A stretch of DNA of 19,230 nt from JABCPE02 sp963516475 (GCA_963516475.1 CAUQBR010000020.1:1-19230), one strand, 5' to 3'; positions 6,513 to 14,154 are shown, counted from the first letter of the stretch. The notes: generated by a model from the letters alone, not told the origin. Made by a program: numbers and translations.

Positions 6513-8540
6513 ATGAAAAATTATAAACTTTTTCCATTATCAGCCCTGTTTTTCATAGGTTTGATGAATGCGCAAGATGTAAAGCAAGACTCCCTTCACA
6601 AGGATAAAAATGTAGATGAAGTGATTATCACAGGAACGCTCAAACCGATAAGCAAGTCTAAAAGTCCCGTTCCAGTGGAGATTTACACCAAGAAATTTTT
6701 TGAAAAAAATCCGACTTCTAATCTTTTAGAATCTATTTCTATGGTTAATGGGATTCGTTCGCAGATTAACTGTTCGGTTTGTAATACGGGAGACATCCAT
6801 ATCAATGGGCTGGAAGGGCCTTACTCGCTGATTCTCATCGATGGAATGCCGATAGTGAGTTCCCTTTCCACGGTCTACGGTCTGAGTGGAATCCCAAGTT
6901 CTATGATAGAGCGAATAGAAATCGTGAAAGGTCCTGCATCCTCTGTATATGGGACAGAAGCGATGGGAGGAACTATCAATATCATCACTAAAAACGCTTT
7001 GACCGCACCGAAGTTTGCTTCGGATTTTAGCACGACTTCTTGGGGCGAGCAGAATATGGATTTGGCTACGAAATTCAATATTGGTAAGAAAGCAGCGTCT
7101 ATCTTGAGCGTGAATTATTTTAATTTTACGAATAGAATTGACAAGAATAATGATGGCTTCATGGATACCACGCTTCAAGACCGAGTTTCTGTGTTTAACA
7201 AGTGGAATTTTAAGCGAAAAGACAATAGAATGGCTTCCTTTATGGCAAGATACCTTTATGAAGACCGATTGGGAGGGCAGCTCCAGTGGCAGAAACAGCA
7301 TAGAGGCGGCGATGAAGTCTATGGCGAAAGTATCTATACCAACCGCTTTGAGGCGATAGGGCTTTATCAGCTTCCTACGGTGGAGCAGTTGTTCTTACAG
7401 CTTTCGTTTAATTATCATCATCAAAATTCCAGATATGGAACAGAGGCTTTTGATGCGACACAGCGCACGAGTTTTGGGCAGTTTTATTGGAATAAAAATT
7501 TCGGAAAGCATGACCTGATTGCAGGAGCTACTTTGCGCCATAACTACTACGATGACAGCACGATAGGAACGCAGAATACAGACGGAACGAATAACCCGAC
7601 CAGCGATTGGCTTCCAGGGCTTTTCGTGCAAGACCAATGGACTTTTAATGATAAACACTCACTTTTGCTGGGGTACAGATTAGACCACAGTAAAAATCAT
7701 GGATTTATTCATTCTCCGAGGCTGGCTTATAAGCTGAGCCCAAGCCCTGCGACCAGCATTAGAGCGAGTTTTGGGACTGGTTTCCGCGTAGTAAATGTCT
7801 TTACCGAAGACCATAAATCGCTTACCAATGCTAGAGAAACGGTCATCAGAGATATTAAACCAGAAAAATCCATCAACGGGAATATTAATTTTACTCAAAA
7901 AATAACCGCAGGAAACGGCTATATTGATATAGATGCTACGGCTTTTTATTCCTATTTTACGAATAAAATCGTGGCTGATACAGAGACAGATAGCGATAAA
8001 ATCATTTATGATAACCTGAAAGGGCATGCGATAAGCCAAGGGATTTCATTGGGAGCGAATATAAAATTTGGTATTCCGCTGAGCTTAAATATAGGGGCAA
8101 CCTATATGGATGTTTTTGAAAAGTATGAAGAAGGGGGCGAAACGCACAAAAAATACGAGCAGCTCGCACCTAAATGGTCTGGAACTTATGCGCTCAGCTA
8201 TGAGTTTAGTAGAAAATTTGGGGTAGATTTTACGGGCGAAGTTTATGGGCCGATGCGCCTTATCACCGTTCCGAAGGATTTTCGACCAGAATACTCGCCA
8301 TGGTATAGTTTGGCGAATATTCAGCTGAGAACTAAGTTTGACAATGGATTGGAAATTTATGGCGGTGTGAAAAATTTGTTTAATTTCACTCCAAAAGACC
8401 CTATTCTAAGACCTTTTGACCCGTTTGATAAAGATACAGGAACCAATAATCCGAACGGATATGAGTTTGAACCATCCTACGGATACGCTCCGATGCAGAA
8501 AATAAGAGGTTTCCTAGGAATAAGATACACGATAAAATAA
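6513..8540 (+). CDS. TonB-dependent outer-membrane receptor with a CxxC in the plug
   Basis: A 675-residue outer-membrane importer energised by TonB. A signal peptide (1-20, ending MNA-Q) is followed by a TonB-box-like DEVIITGT (35-42). The plug domain runs to about 160, with ILIDGMPI (107-114), IERIEIVKGPASSVYG (132-147) and the closing TEAMGGTINIITK (148-160). The remainder is a 22-strand-type barrel rich in alternating aromatic residues. There is no N-terminal carboxypeptidase-like domain, so it is not a SusC type. C87 and C90 (NCSVCNTG), in the plug, are the only cysteines in the whole protein. The C terminus ends in RYTIK rather than an aromatic residue. The next gene, 5 bp downstream, encodes a secreted CxxC thioredoxin, and both share one promoter and terminator. 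The substrate is unknown: a metal, metallophore or cobalamin-like ligand is plausible. Receptor identity is secure, substrate is not. Confidence 0.92.
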   Translation: MKNYKLFPLSALFFIGLMNAQDVKQDSLHKDKNVDEVIITGTLKPISKSKSPVPVEIYTKKFFEKNPTSNLLESISMVNGIRSQINCSVCNTGDIHINGLEGPYSLILIDGMPIVSSLSTVYGLSGIPSSMIERIEIVKGPASSVYGTEAMGGTINIITKNALTAPKFASDFSTTSWGEQNMDLATKFNIGKKAASILSVNYFNFTNRIDKNNDGFMDTTLQDRVSVFNKWNFKRKDNRMASFMARYLYEDRLGGQLQWQKQHRGGDEVYGESIYTNRFEAIGLYQLPTVEQLFLQLSFNYHHQNSRYGTEAFDATQRTSFGQFYWNKNFGKHDLIAGATLRHNYYDDSTIGTQNTDGTNNPTSDWLPGLFVQDQWTFNDKHSLLLGYRLDHSKNHGFIHSPRLAYKLSPSPATSIRASFGTGFRVVNVFTEDHKSLTNARETVIRDIKPEKSINGNINFTQKITAGNGYIDIDATAFYSYFTNKIVADTETDSDKIIYDNLKGHAISQGISLGANIKFGIPLSLNIGATYMDVFEKYEEGGETHKKYEQLAPKWSGTYALSYEFSRKFGVDFTGEVYGPMRLITVPKDFRPEYSPWYSLANIQLRTKFDNGLEIYGGVKNLFNFTPKDPILRPFDPFDKDTGTNNPNGYEFEPSYGYAPMQKIRGFLGIRYTIK

Positions 8541-8545
8541 AATAT

Positions 8546-8989
8546 ATGAAACTAAAATTCGCTTTTTTAGCGGTTGTGTTGTCCTGTTTTTCTTATGCTC
8601 AGATGCTGAGTAGTTTTGAGGAAGTGGAAAAATTAAGAAAAGAAAATCCTAAACCTGTGGTTGTTTTATTCACCACCGAATGGTGCGGAGTGTGCAGAGT
8701 GCAGAAGAAAAATTTATCAAAACTTCCTCAGAGCGTATGGGACAGCGTTTATTTTATAAGCATCAACCCTGAAAAATACCATAAAGACATAGAGTTTTTT
8801 GGGAAGAAATATACTTTCGTGTCCAATGGGACTTCGGGACTGCATAAAATAGCTTACGAGCTGGCTGGTGGCAGAGTTCCTGCCTATCCATTCTGGGTTT
8901 TTGCTGATGAAAACGGTAAAATGCTGACCCATGAGGGACTGCTGAAAGAAAAAGAACTAAATTCAATTTTTTCTAATCATAATCACTAA
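8546..8989 (+). CDS. Secreted thioredoxin-fold protein (CGVC)
   Basis: A 147-residue exported thioredoxin-like protein. Residues 1-19 form a signal peptide (FSYAQ end). The mature domain has VVVLFTTEWCGVCRVQK with the redox pair C47/C50 at the start of the first helix, and a VPAYPFWVF segment (111-119) where P115 is the likely cis-proline next to the active site. The C terminus is short with a His/Asn tail (NHNH). The CGVC dipeptide differs from the CGPC of general thioredoxin and CPHC of DsbA, so direction (reductase or oxidase) cannot be read from sequence. There is an additional Cys at 14, inside the signal peptide. It is translated 5 bp after the TonB receptor stop in the same operon, and I infer that it acts in the periplasm on that receptor's CxxC or on its cargo. 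Confidence 0.88.
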   Translation: MKLKFAFLAVVLSCFSYAQMLSSFEEVEKLRKENPKPVVVLFTTEWCGVCRVQKKNLSKLPQSVWDSVYFISINPEKYHKDIEFFGKKYTFVSNGTSGLHKIAYELAGGRVPAYPFWVFADENGKMLTHEGLLKEKELNSIFSNHNH

Positions 8990-8993
8990 GTGC

Positions 8994-9029
8994 GGAAGTA
9001 AGGCGATTTTGCCTTACTTCCTTTTTTTT
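8994..9029 (+). terminator. Strong rho-independent terminator of the receptor-thioredoxin operon
   Basis: A perfect 11-bp stem, GGAAGTAAGGC (8994-9004) with GCCTTACTTCC (9011-9021), a 6-nt loop and eight Ts (9022-9029). The T-run overlaps the stop codon of the convergent flippase gene. On the minus strand no T-run follows, so termination of the flippase transcript here would be weaker. Confidence 0.93.
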
Positions 9030-10506
9030 ATTTGTTTTCAGATTTTTTCACAAGATATTTTTGTAGAATTTGGTTTAGTGGATATATTTTAAAAATAAGA
9101 TTTCCGATGAATATCACCACCAAAACCAAAGCAGGTTTGTAAATCAAATTCACGAAACTAGACTGAAAATTAGGAAAAACCGAAGCTAAAACAATCGCAG
9201 AACCGCAGATCATAACTGCCCACATCATTTTGATGGATAATGGGAAAACCCTGAAATGGCGGTAGTTGAACACGATTTTTATTAAATTAAACGAGGTCAA
9301 AGAAACAGCGTAGGAAATGGCAATTCCCAAAATTCCTAAATCAGTATATTTTAGGAAAAAAGCATTTAGAGCGATGGTCACCACGGCTAAAATAAGCATA
9401 AACAGGGTGTTATACTTATAAAATTTGGACATGGAAATAATGTGGCTGTTGAATCCCGTAGCCAAATCAAACAGCATAGTCATACCGATAATCCATAAAA
9501 TAGGCTCTGCTGTCCGAAGAAGTTCTCCATTCTTCATAAAGTCCGTAAGGAAAGGAAATCCCACCACAATACACGAAAAAAAGACCAGTCCTAAAAAAAA
9601 TAAACTGAGGGAAGTTTTTTTGTGAAAGCGGTCAAGATCCTGCAAGGTGTTTTCCGTAAGATGCTTGTTAATCATCGGCGCAGAGATGCTGTAAAGTCCC
9701 ATCTGCGGGATGTTTATAAGGGTAACGATGGAGTAAATATTGCTGTAAAGCCCATTTTGTTCAAAGCCGATGTATTCCCCAATCATCACATTGGCGATTT
9801 TCAAAGCTAAAAAACTACCTATATTTCCCAAAAATCCAAAAAAACTGTAAGATAAAATCTGAACCCAAAGCCCATTTTTTCTGAAATAATCTGTGCTGAA
9901 ATCAAAATGGAATTTCTCTAACCTATTGTTATACAGAAAGTAACCAAGCATTGCCATAAAAAAAACAGAAATAAAGAAAATAAGAGCCAGATTTTCAGGG
10001 ACTTTTGCGAAGAAAAATAAGCAAAAAGCACCGATGTTGGCAAGTTTAGGAAACAGATTTTCAAAAATGTTCGGAATGGCGATGCGTTTATAATTGGAAA
10101 TATATTTATTCAAAACAGTAGAAATGGACAGAAACAAAATCAAAGGAAAAATAAGATGTTTTGCCTGCCAGTTTTCACTTTGTTTTAAAGAAGGGAAAAT
10201 ATTGAAAATCAGAAAGTAAAGAATTCCGAAAATAAAAAAGTTGATAAAAATCCCTACAAGGGACAGCGAGAGCATATTCTGGTGTTTTCCGTCTTTTTGT
10301 GTCTGTGCAAAAAACTTAACATTAGAAAAAGAAATCCCAAAAACTACGATGGGAACGAACATCTCCGCCGTTGGGAAAATAAATCTCAACTTGCCATAAA
10401 ATTCCAAATCGTTCGGGAAAATGAAGAAATTTGCCAGCGTTCCCAGCAAAAATCCCAGATATCCTACAATGGAATATTTTAGCCCTTGTCGGAGTATTAC
10501 GCTCAT
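9028..10506 (-). CDS. Oligosaccharide flippase (Wzx-like, MOP superfamily)
   Basis: A 492-residue inner-membrane protein made almost entirely of hydrophobic helices, about 12-14, matching the length and pattern of polysaccharide transporters (PST/Wzx) of the MOP superfamily. The N terminus MSVILRQGLKYSIVGYLGFLLGT is typical of this family (basic residues then the first helix), with FPTAEMFVPIVVFGIS next. Such proteins flip lipid-linked oligosaccharides across the inner membrane. It is the second gene of a pair: its ATG overlaps the stop of the FkbM methyltransferase by one base (TAATG), so translation is coupled. No glycosyltransferase cluster surrounds it, so the glycan is unknown. It might supply lipid-linked sugars for LPS, a capsule or protein glycosylation. 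Assignment to the superfamily is firm; the substrate is not. Confidence 0.85.
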   Translation of the reverse strand: MSVILRQGLKYSIVGYLGFLLGTLANFFIFPNDLEFYGKLRFIFPTAEMFVPIVVFGISFSNVKFFAQTQKDGKHQNMLSLSLVGIFINFFIFGILYFLIFNIFPSLKQSENWQAKHLIFPLILFLSISTVLNKYISNYKRIAIPNIFENLFPKLANIGAFCLFFFAKVPENLALIFFISVFFMAMLGYFLYNNRLEKFHFDFSTDYFRKNGLWVQILSYSFFGFLGNIGSFLALKIANVMIGEYIGFEQNGLYSNIYSIVTLINIPQMGLYSISAPMINKHLTENTLQDLDRFHKKTSLSLFFLGLVFFSCIVVGFPFLTDFMKNGELLRTAEPILWIIGMTMLFDLATGFNSHIISMSKFYKYNTLFMLILAVVTIALNAFFLKYTDLGILGIAISYAVSLTSFNLIKIVFNYRHFRVFPLSIKMMWAVMICGSAIVLASVFPNFQSSFVNLIYKPALVLVVIFIGNLIFKIYPLNQILQKYLVKKSENK

Positions 10507-11318
10507 TATCTGTTGTTTATGAAAATTATATTTTTGATAAATTTACTAGAATCTTCGGCAAAGATAACATTTTGAGAATTTAGAATATCTTCGGTCAAAG
10601 GTTCTAAAGAAAAACTCTCTCGATGCAGATAATGCGCCGAATATCCGTAATTTTCTATATTAGAAATCACTTCCCAAATCGGATCGGAGTGGTATTTTTG
10701 CTCGATTTTTACCATCAGAACAGGTTTGAATTTTTCTATGGTTTCTTTCGCGCCTTCCAGCACGGAGAGTTCTTGCCCTACCGTGTCTATCTTTATGAAA
10801 TCCAGCCTTTCTAGTTCCTTTCTTTCCGATTCTCTTTTTTGGCACCAGCTGTCAAGAGTGATGCATTCTGCTTTTTGCGTGGCTATTTTTGTGTCCTCAT
10901 CTTCTGTAATGTTGTCCAACAGGGTGCTTTCCTCGTGGATTTTTTCTTTGTTGAGGATAGGAATCATCAGTTCAGCCTTCTTATTTTCATTGGACAAGGC
11001 TTTTTGATAAAAATTGATTTTAGGAAAAAGATTTTTGAGTCTTTTACAAAGGGTTTTATTAGGCTCAAAAACATGAATGTTTTCAGGGAAAAGAATGTAA
11101 TCCAGCCAGTAGACATAATCTCCCCAGCCTGCTCCGATGTCTATGAAAACAGCTTTCTGCGGCAGGAAATCTTTCACCCAAAGCAGCTCTGGTTCTGCAT
11201 TTCTCTCAAAAATATTTTCTTTATCCAGACGGATAAGTTTTTTATAAAAACGACTTTTATAAATAGTAGGAGAAACGAACCAAAAATTCTGTGCAAGAGC
11301 ATAGTAGGGATTAATCAT
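10506..11318 (-). CDS. FkbM-family SAM-dependent methyltransferase
   Basis: A 270-residue cytosolic methyltransferase of the FkbM family, which generally O-methylates sugars or small molecules using S-adenosylmethionine. Visible landmarks are the SAM-binding motif VFIDIGAGWGDY (57-68), VFEPN (83-87) with the acidic residue that binds the ribose, and the family segment LDFIKIDTVGQELSVLEG (172-189), where most members read KID-V-E-G; here it is KIDTVGQE. A PVLMVKIEQKY strand follows. I chose ATG 11318. A longer reading from TTG 11342 would start inside a TAGTTTTG -7 box (11340-11347), and the box lies 21 nt before ATG 11318, the same distance as at rluB and kdsA. It is coupled to the downstream flippase, so it probably methylates a glycan that the flippase exports. 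Confidence 0.87.
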   Translation of the reverse strand: MINPYYALAQNFWFVSPTIYKSRFYKKLIRLDKENIFERNAEPELLWVKDFLPQKAVFIDIGAGWGDYVYWLDYILFPENIHVFEPNKTLCKRLKNLFPKINFYQKALSNENKKAELMIPILNKEKIHEESTLLDNITEDEDTKIATQKAECITLDSWCQKRESERKELERLDFIKIDTVGQELSVLEGAKETIEKFKPVLMVKIEQKYHSDPIWEVISNIENYGYSAHYLHRESFSLEPLTEDILNSQNVIFAEDSSKFIKNIIFINNR

Positions 11319-11339
11319 GCTGTAAATTTTTCCAAACCA

Positions 11340-11347
11340 CAAAACTA
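11340..11347 (-). promoter_or_regulatory. -7 box (TAGTTTTG) of the methyltransferase-flippase pair
   Basis: Read on the minus strand, 11347 to 11340 is TAGTTTTG, a full TAnnTTTG match ending 21 nt before ATG 11318. No good TTG -33 element is present at 17-23 nt spacing. Confidence 0.5.
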
Positions 11348-11394
11348 CGATATTTACACAGATTTTAGATGAAAAATCTCCACAAAAAAATCAG

Positions 11395-11409
11395 AGATAA
11401 ATTTTATCT
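11395..11409. repeat. 15-bp palindrome between divergent promoters
   Basis: AGATAAA-T-TTTATCT is perfect apart from its central base. It sits between the minus-strand -7 box at 11340-11347 and the plus-strand -7 box at 11465-11472, so it may be an operator, but AT-rich palindromes occur by chance here. Confidence 0.4.
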
Positions 11410-11449
11410 TTCATAAAGGTGTATTGATTTTTGATTTTCAGACAAAAAG

Positions 11450-11471
11450 AAAGGTAGAATTTATTACCTTT
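11450..11471. repeat. Inverted repeat AAAGGTA/TACCTTT overlapping the rluB -7 box
   Basis: Arms at 11450-11456 and 11465-11471 with an 8-bp spacer. The right arm coincides with the -7 box TACCTTTG. A repressor bound here would block the promoter; this is inference only. Confidence 0.4.
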
Positions 11472-11472
11472 G
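11465..11472 (+). promoter_or_regulatory. -7 box (TACCTTTG) of the pseudouridine synthase gene
   Basis: TACCTTTG followed by CAC is the typical flavobacterial -7 element. It ends 21 nt before ATG 11494. No clear TTG -33 element is found 17-23 nt upstream. Confidence 0.58.
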
Positions 11473-11493
11473 CACAAATTATTTAAGAACAAG

Positions 11494-12411
11494 ATGAGTA
11501 GAGATAGAAAAAGTTTTTCGGGAAGAAGGGATAACAGAAATAGAGAAGAGGGTAGAGGAAGCCAAAATAGAAATAAATTTGAGAGAAGGGACAGACCGTC
11601 TGCTCCTAAAAAGTTTTACAAAAAACCTGAAGAGCAGGAAGATAAAGCTAAATCCTTTATTCTGAAAAGAAAATTGGACAAAATCAGCAAACAGGTTGAA
11701 AAAGATACAATTAGGCTTAATAAATACATCGCTAATTCTGGAATATGCAGCAGGAGAGAGGCTGATGAACTGATTACACAAGGACTAGTGGAGGTCAATG
11801 GGAAGGTAGTCACAGAAATGGGATATCAAGTTCAGAAAACGGATAGAGTGGTTTTCGATGGACAGAGTATAACTCCAGAAAAGCCTGTGTATGTGCTTCT
11901 TAACAAGCCGAAAGGATATATCTCTACGACAAAAGATGAGAAAGCGAGAAAGACCGTGATGGATTTGGTAGCGAATGCCTCGCCGTATCGTTTATTCCCA
12001 GTGGGCAGGCTGGATAGACAGACCACAGGGCTTATTCTTTTGACGAATGATGGGCATTTGACTAAAAAACTGACGCATCCTTCTTTCGGAGTGAAAAAAA
12101 TCTATCATGTCACTTTGGATAGAAAACTAAGCGTGGAGGATCTGCGCACGATAGCAGATGGAGTTCGTCTAGAAGAGGGCGTAGCAGAGGTGGACAGCAT
12201 CTCATACATCGAAGGAAAACCTAAAAATGAAGTGGGAATAGAAATCCATATCGGCTGGAACAGAGTGGTAAGAAGAATTTTTAAGAAGATGGGCTATGAA
12301 GTGGAGGCTTTGGACAGAGTGATTTTTGCAGGGCTTACCAAGAAAAATATCAAGCGAGGACACTGGCGAATTCTCACTGAAATGGAAGTGAATAACCTAA
12401 AAATGTTATAA
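11494..12411 (+). CDS. rluB: 23S rRNA pseudouridine synthase, RluB/RsuA family
   Basis: A 305-residue enzyme of the RsuA/RluB/E/F family, converting a uridine of large-subunit rRNA to pseudouridine (position 2605 by analogy with E. coli RluB; the exact site is inferred). Residues 1-70 are a highly charged, low-complexity tail rich in Arg, Lys, Glu and Asn, likely disordered and RNA-binding. Residues 72-115 form an S4 RNA-binding domain (IRLNKYIANSGICSRREADE). The catalytic domain has VLLNKPKGY (134-142) and the active-site loop FPVGRLDRQTTG (168-179), with the catalytic aspartate D174. I start at ATG 11494 because a longer reading from TTG 11470 would lie inside the -7 box. A terminator follows. 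RluF or RluE-like specificity cannot be excluded. Confidence 0.92.
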   Translation: MSRDRKSFSGRRDNRNREEGRGSQNRNKFERRDRPSAPKKFYKKPEEQEDKAKSFILKRKLDKISKQVEKDTIRLNKYIANSGICSRREADELITQGLVEVNGKVVTEMGYQVQKTDRVVFDGQSITPEKPVYVLLNKPKGYISTTKDEKARKTVMDLVANASPYRLFPVGRLDRQTTGLILLTNDGHLTKKLTHPSFGVKKIYHVTLDRKLSVEDLRTIADGVRLEEGVAEVDSISYIEGKPKNEVGIEIHIGWNRVVRRIFKKMGYEVEALDRVIFAGLTKKNIKRGHWRILTEMEVNNLKML

Positions 12412-12420
12412 AAAAATAGA

Positions 12421-12455
12421 AGTGATAAATACTCTTTTTGTGTTTATCACTTTTT
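12421..12455 (+). terminator. Rho-independent terminator after rluB
   Basis: AGTGATAAATAC (12421-12432) pairs with GTGTTTATCACT (12440-12451) with one T/G wobble, a 7-nt loop and a T-run (12451-12455). The next gene starts 22 bp later at 12477 without an obvious promoter of its own, so termination may be partial. Confidence 0.75.
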
Positions 12456-12476
12456 AATTTAAATATCGAATTTAGA

Positions 12477-13481
12477 ATGGTTTTAATAACGGGAGCAACA
12501 GGGATTTTAGGAAGAGTATTGGTTTTAGAACTCCTCAAAAAAGGCAAAAAAGTGAGAGCTACCAAGCGAAAAAGCAGCAATATAGAAGAAGTCAAAAAAT
12601 CTTGGTTTTTTTATACGGCGGATGCTGAACGGCTGTTTGAGCAGATAGAGTGGGTGGATGTAGATTTGTGGGATTTAGATTCACTCAGAGCGGCTTTGGA
12701 TGGTGTGGAGGAGGTCTATCACGCCTCTGCAAAGGTGAGTTTTCACCCGAAAGATGCCCAAGAAATGCTCAGAACCAATGTGAAAGGCACTAAAAATATG
12801 CTCTATATAGCTGAAGAAAAACAAGTGAAAAAGTTTCTCTTTGTGAGTTCTATTGCGGTTTTGGATGAGGTGAATGAAAATGGGATCATTGATGAAAATT
12901 CGCAGTTTAACCCAAAAGAAGAGCATTCTGGCTATGCACAGTCTAAATACCTTGCAGAAATGGAGGTCTGGCGAAGCTCTGCAGAAGGGATGAATACCAT
13001 TATCATCAACCCTGGCGTTATCATCGGAACAGGAAACTGGGGGAACAGCAGTGGAGAGCTTTTTACCACTTTTGAGAAAAATCCATTTACTTTTTCAGGA
13101 GGAACGGCCTATGTGGATGTTCGCGATGTGGCTAAAATAGCAGTGGAACTGATGGATAAAAACAAATTTGGGGAGCGGTATATTATTCTTTCTGAGAATA
13201 GAAAATATCAGGATTTGTCCGATATAGTAAGGCTAAAATTAGGAAAATCTAAAACGAAAATCCTTCCAAAGTCCATTCTGAATTTTGCGTATTGGCTGAA
13301 TGTCCTTTTGGGGTGGCTTATTCCAAGTTTAAAGAGAGTTACCAAGAGTAATATAGAGGCGGTTACGAGTTTTACGCCGATTTCTAATGAGAAAATAAAA
13401 CGAGAACTGAATTATAATTTTATTCCTATCAATGAAAGTATTGATTTTCATTTGGGAAATTATAAAAACCGAAAATCGTAA
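12477..13481 (+). CDS. NAD(P)-dependent epimerase/dehydratase-like extended SDR
   Basis: A 334-residue Rossmann-fold oxidoreductase of the atypical extended short-chain dehydrogenase type. The N terminus has the cofactor motif TGATGILG (5-12). Further elements are YHASAKVSFHP (81-91), SSIA (124-127) and the catalytic pair Y153/K157 in SGYAQSKYLAE, followed by the INPG strand typical of dihydroflavonol-reductase/NAD-epimerase relatives. The C-terminal portion (about 265-290) contains a hydrophobic stretch (ILNFAYWLNVLLGWLIP) that may associate with membrane or bind a lipid-like substrate. The substrate is unknown. I start at ATG 12477; an upstream in-frame start (12438) lies within the rluB terminator and adds 13 residues before the Rossmann fold. 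It is followed 19 bp later by the Imm53-like gene, so the two may share a transcript. Confidence 0.85.
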   Translation: MVLITGATGILGRVLVLELLKKGKKVRATKRKSSNIEEVKKSWFFYTADAERLFEQIEWVDVDLWDLDSLRAALDGVEEVYHASAKVSFHPKDAQEMLRTNVKGTKNMLYIAEEKQVKKFLFVSSIAVLDEVNENGIIDENSQFNPKEEHSGYAQSKYLAEMEVWRSSAEGMNTIIINPGVIIGTGNWGNSSGELFTTFEKNPFTFSGGTAYVDVRDVAKIAVELMDKNKFGERYIILSENRKYQDLSDIVRLKLGKSKTKILPKSILNFAYWLNVLLGWLIPSLKRVTKSNIEAVTSFTPISNEKIKRELNYNFIPINESIDFHLGNYKNRKS

Positions 13482-13500
13482 AATATTATAAATCAATGAA

Positions 13501-14070
13501 ATGAATAATATAGAGCTGATACAAGAATGGTATAAAAATCACTGTAATAGCGACTGGGAGCATGAATATGGAGTGAAAATAGAAACTATGGATAACCCTG
13601 GCTGGATTGTCAGCATAGATTTAGTGGATACTTTTCTACAAGGGTTTGAATATCAGTATTCTAGAAAAGGTGAAGAGGACTGGATAGAGCTGGTTTCTGA
13701 TGGTGAAGTTTTTAGGGGAGTGGGAGATTTTCTGAAACTTGATAAAATTTTAGATAAATTTATCAATGAATTTGCATTGCCCAATATTAAAAATGCAAAG
13801 CAGATTTACGAAATCTACGAGGAAATACCTTTGTCCATAGGGCTTAATGTATATAGACAACTTAATGCTATGCCCATTAGTTTGACAGAATTTGAGATAG
13901 TAGAAATTCCAGAATTTGATTTCAAAGAGCTGAAAGTGGTGGATATAGAAGATTTTCAGAAAATGACTTTCCAAGAAGGCGAAATAGACAGCAGATACAA
14001 GGTGGGCGACAGGGTGTCCTGCGACCTAAAAACGCTCTATGATGGGGTAAATCTTGTTATAAAAAATTAA
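13501..14070 (+). CDS. Imm53-like immunity protein with an extra C-terminal domain
   Basis: A 189-residue cytosolic acidic protein. The N-terminal half (about 1-95) carries the signature that I associate with Pfam immunity family Imm53: IQEWYKNHCN, then DWEHEYGVKIETMDNPGW (18-35) and a SIDL strand. Proteins in that family are predicted to neutralise toxins of polymorphic toxin systems. The C-terminal half (about 96-189) has no family I recognise: an acidic segment (FEIVEIPEFDFKELKVVDIE, 131-150) and an ending with YKVGDRVSC. Typical Imm53 proteins are about half this length. No toxin gene, Rhs or secretion cassette is visible beside it; neighbours are an SDR 19 bp upstream and yidD 84 bp downstream. 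It may be an orphan immunity gene or a domain reused for another task. Family assignment is from memory of its motif. Confidence 0.7.
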   Translation: MNNIELIQEWYKNHCNSDWEHEYGVKIETMDNPGWIVSIDLVDTFLQGFEYQYSRKGEEDWIELVSDGEVFRGVGDFLKLDKILDKFINEFALPNIKNAKQIYEIYEEIPLSIGLNVYRQLNAMPISLTEFEIVEIPEFDFKELKVVDIEDFQKMTFQEGEIDSRYKVGDRVSCDLKTLYDGVNLVIKN

Positions 14071-14108
14071 AATCAATCCTAAAGTAACAAGCGTTGCCTA
14101 CTTAAAAT

Positions 14109-14140
14109 TTTGTTTTGCTTGTTATAATAGTTTATTTTTG
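14109..14140 (+). promoter_or_regulatory. Promoter of yidD-lgt (TTTG-N20-TATTTTTG)
   Basis: TTTG at 14109-14112, a 20-nt spacer and TATTTTTG at 14133-14140, matching TTTG/TAnnTTTG with the same spacing as the TonB receptor promoter. The predicted transcription start (about 14147) leaves a very short leader before the TTG start at 14155. Confidence 0.55.
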
Positions 14141-14154
14141 TCCAAAATAAAATT

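Noticed and set aside
6726..7301. Long minus-strand reading frame of 191 codons inside the TonB receptor gene
   Set aside because: No recognisable domain, and it is an antisense shadow of a well-supported gene on the plus strand.
10839..11372. Plus-strand reading frame of 177 codons opposite the FkbM methyltransferase
   Set aside because: The FkbM frame has all family motifs; this frame has none and would run into the divergent promoter region.
12438..12476. Upstream start for the epimerase-like SDR
   Set aside because: The extension lies in the terminator hairpin and adds residues before the Rossmann motif, which normally begins at the N terminus.
14085..14124. Inverted repeat TAACAAGC/GCTTGTTA read as a terminator of the Imm53-like gene
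   Set aside because: The loop is 24 nt and no T-run follows; the region overlaps the yidD promoter, so it is mentioned only as a possible control element.
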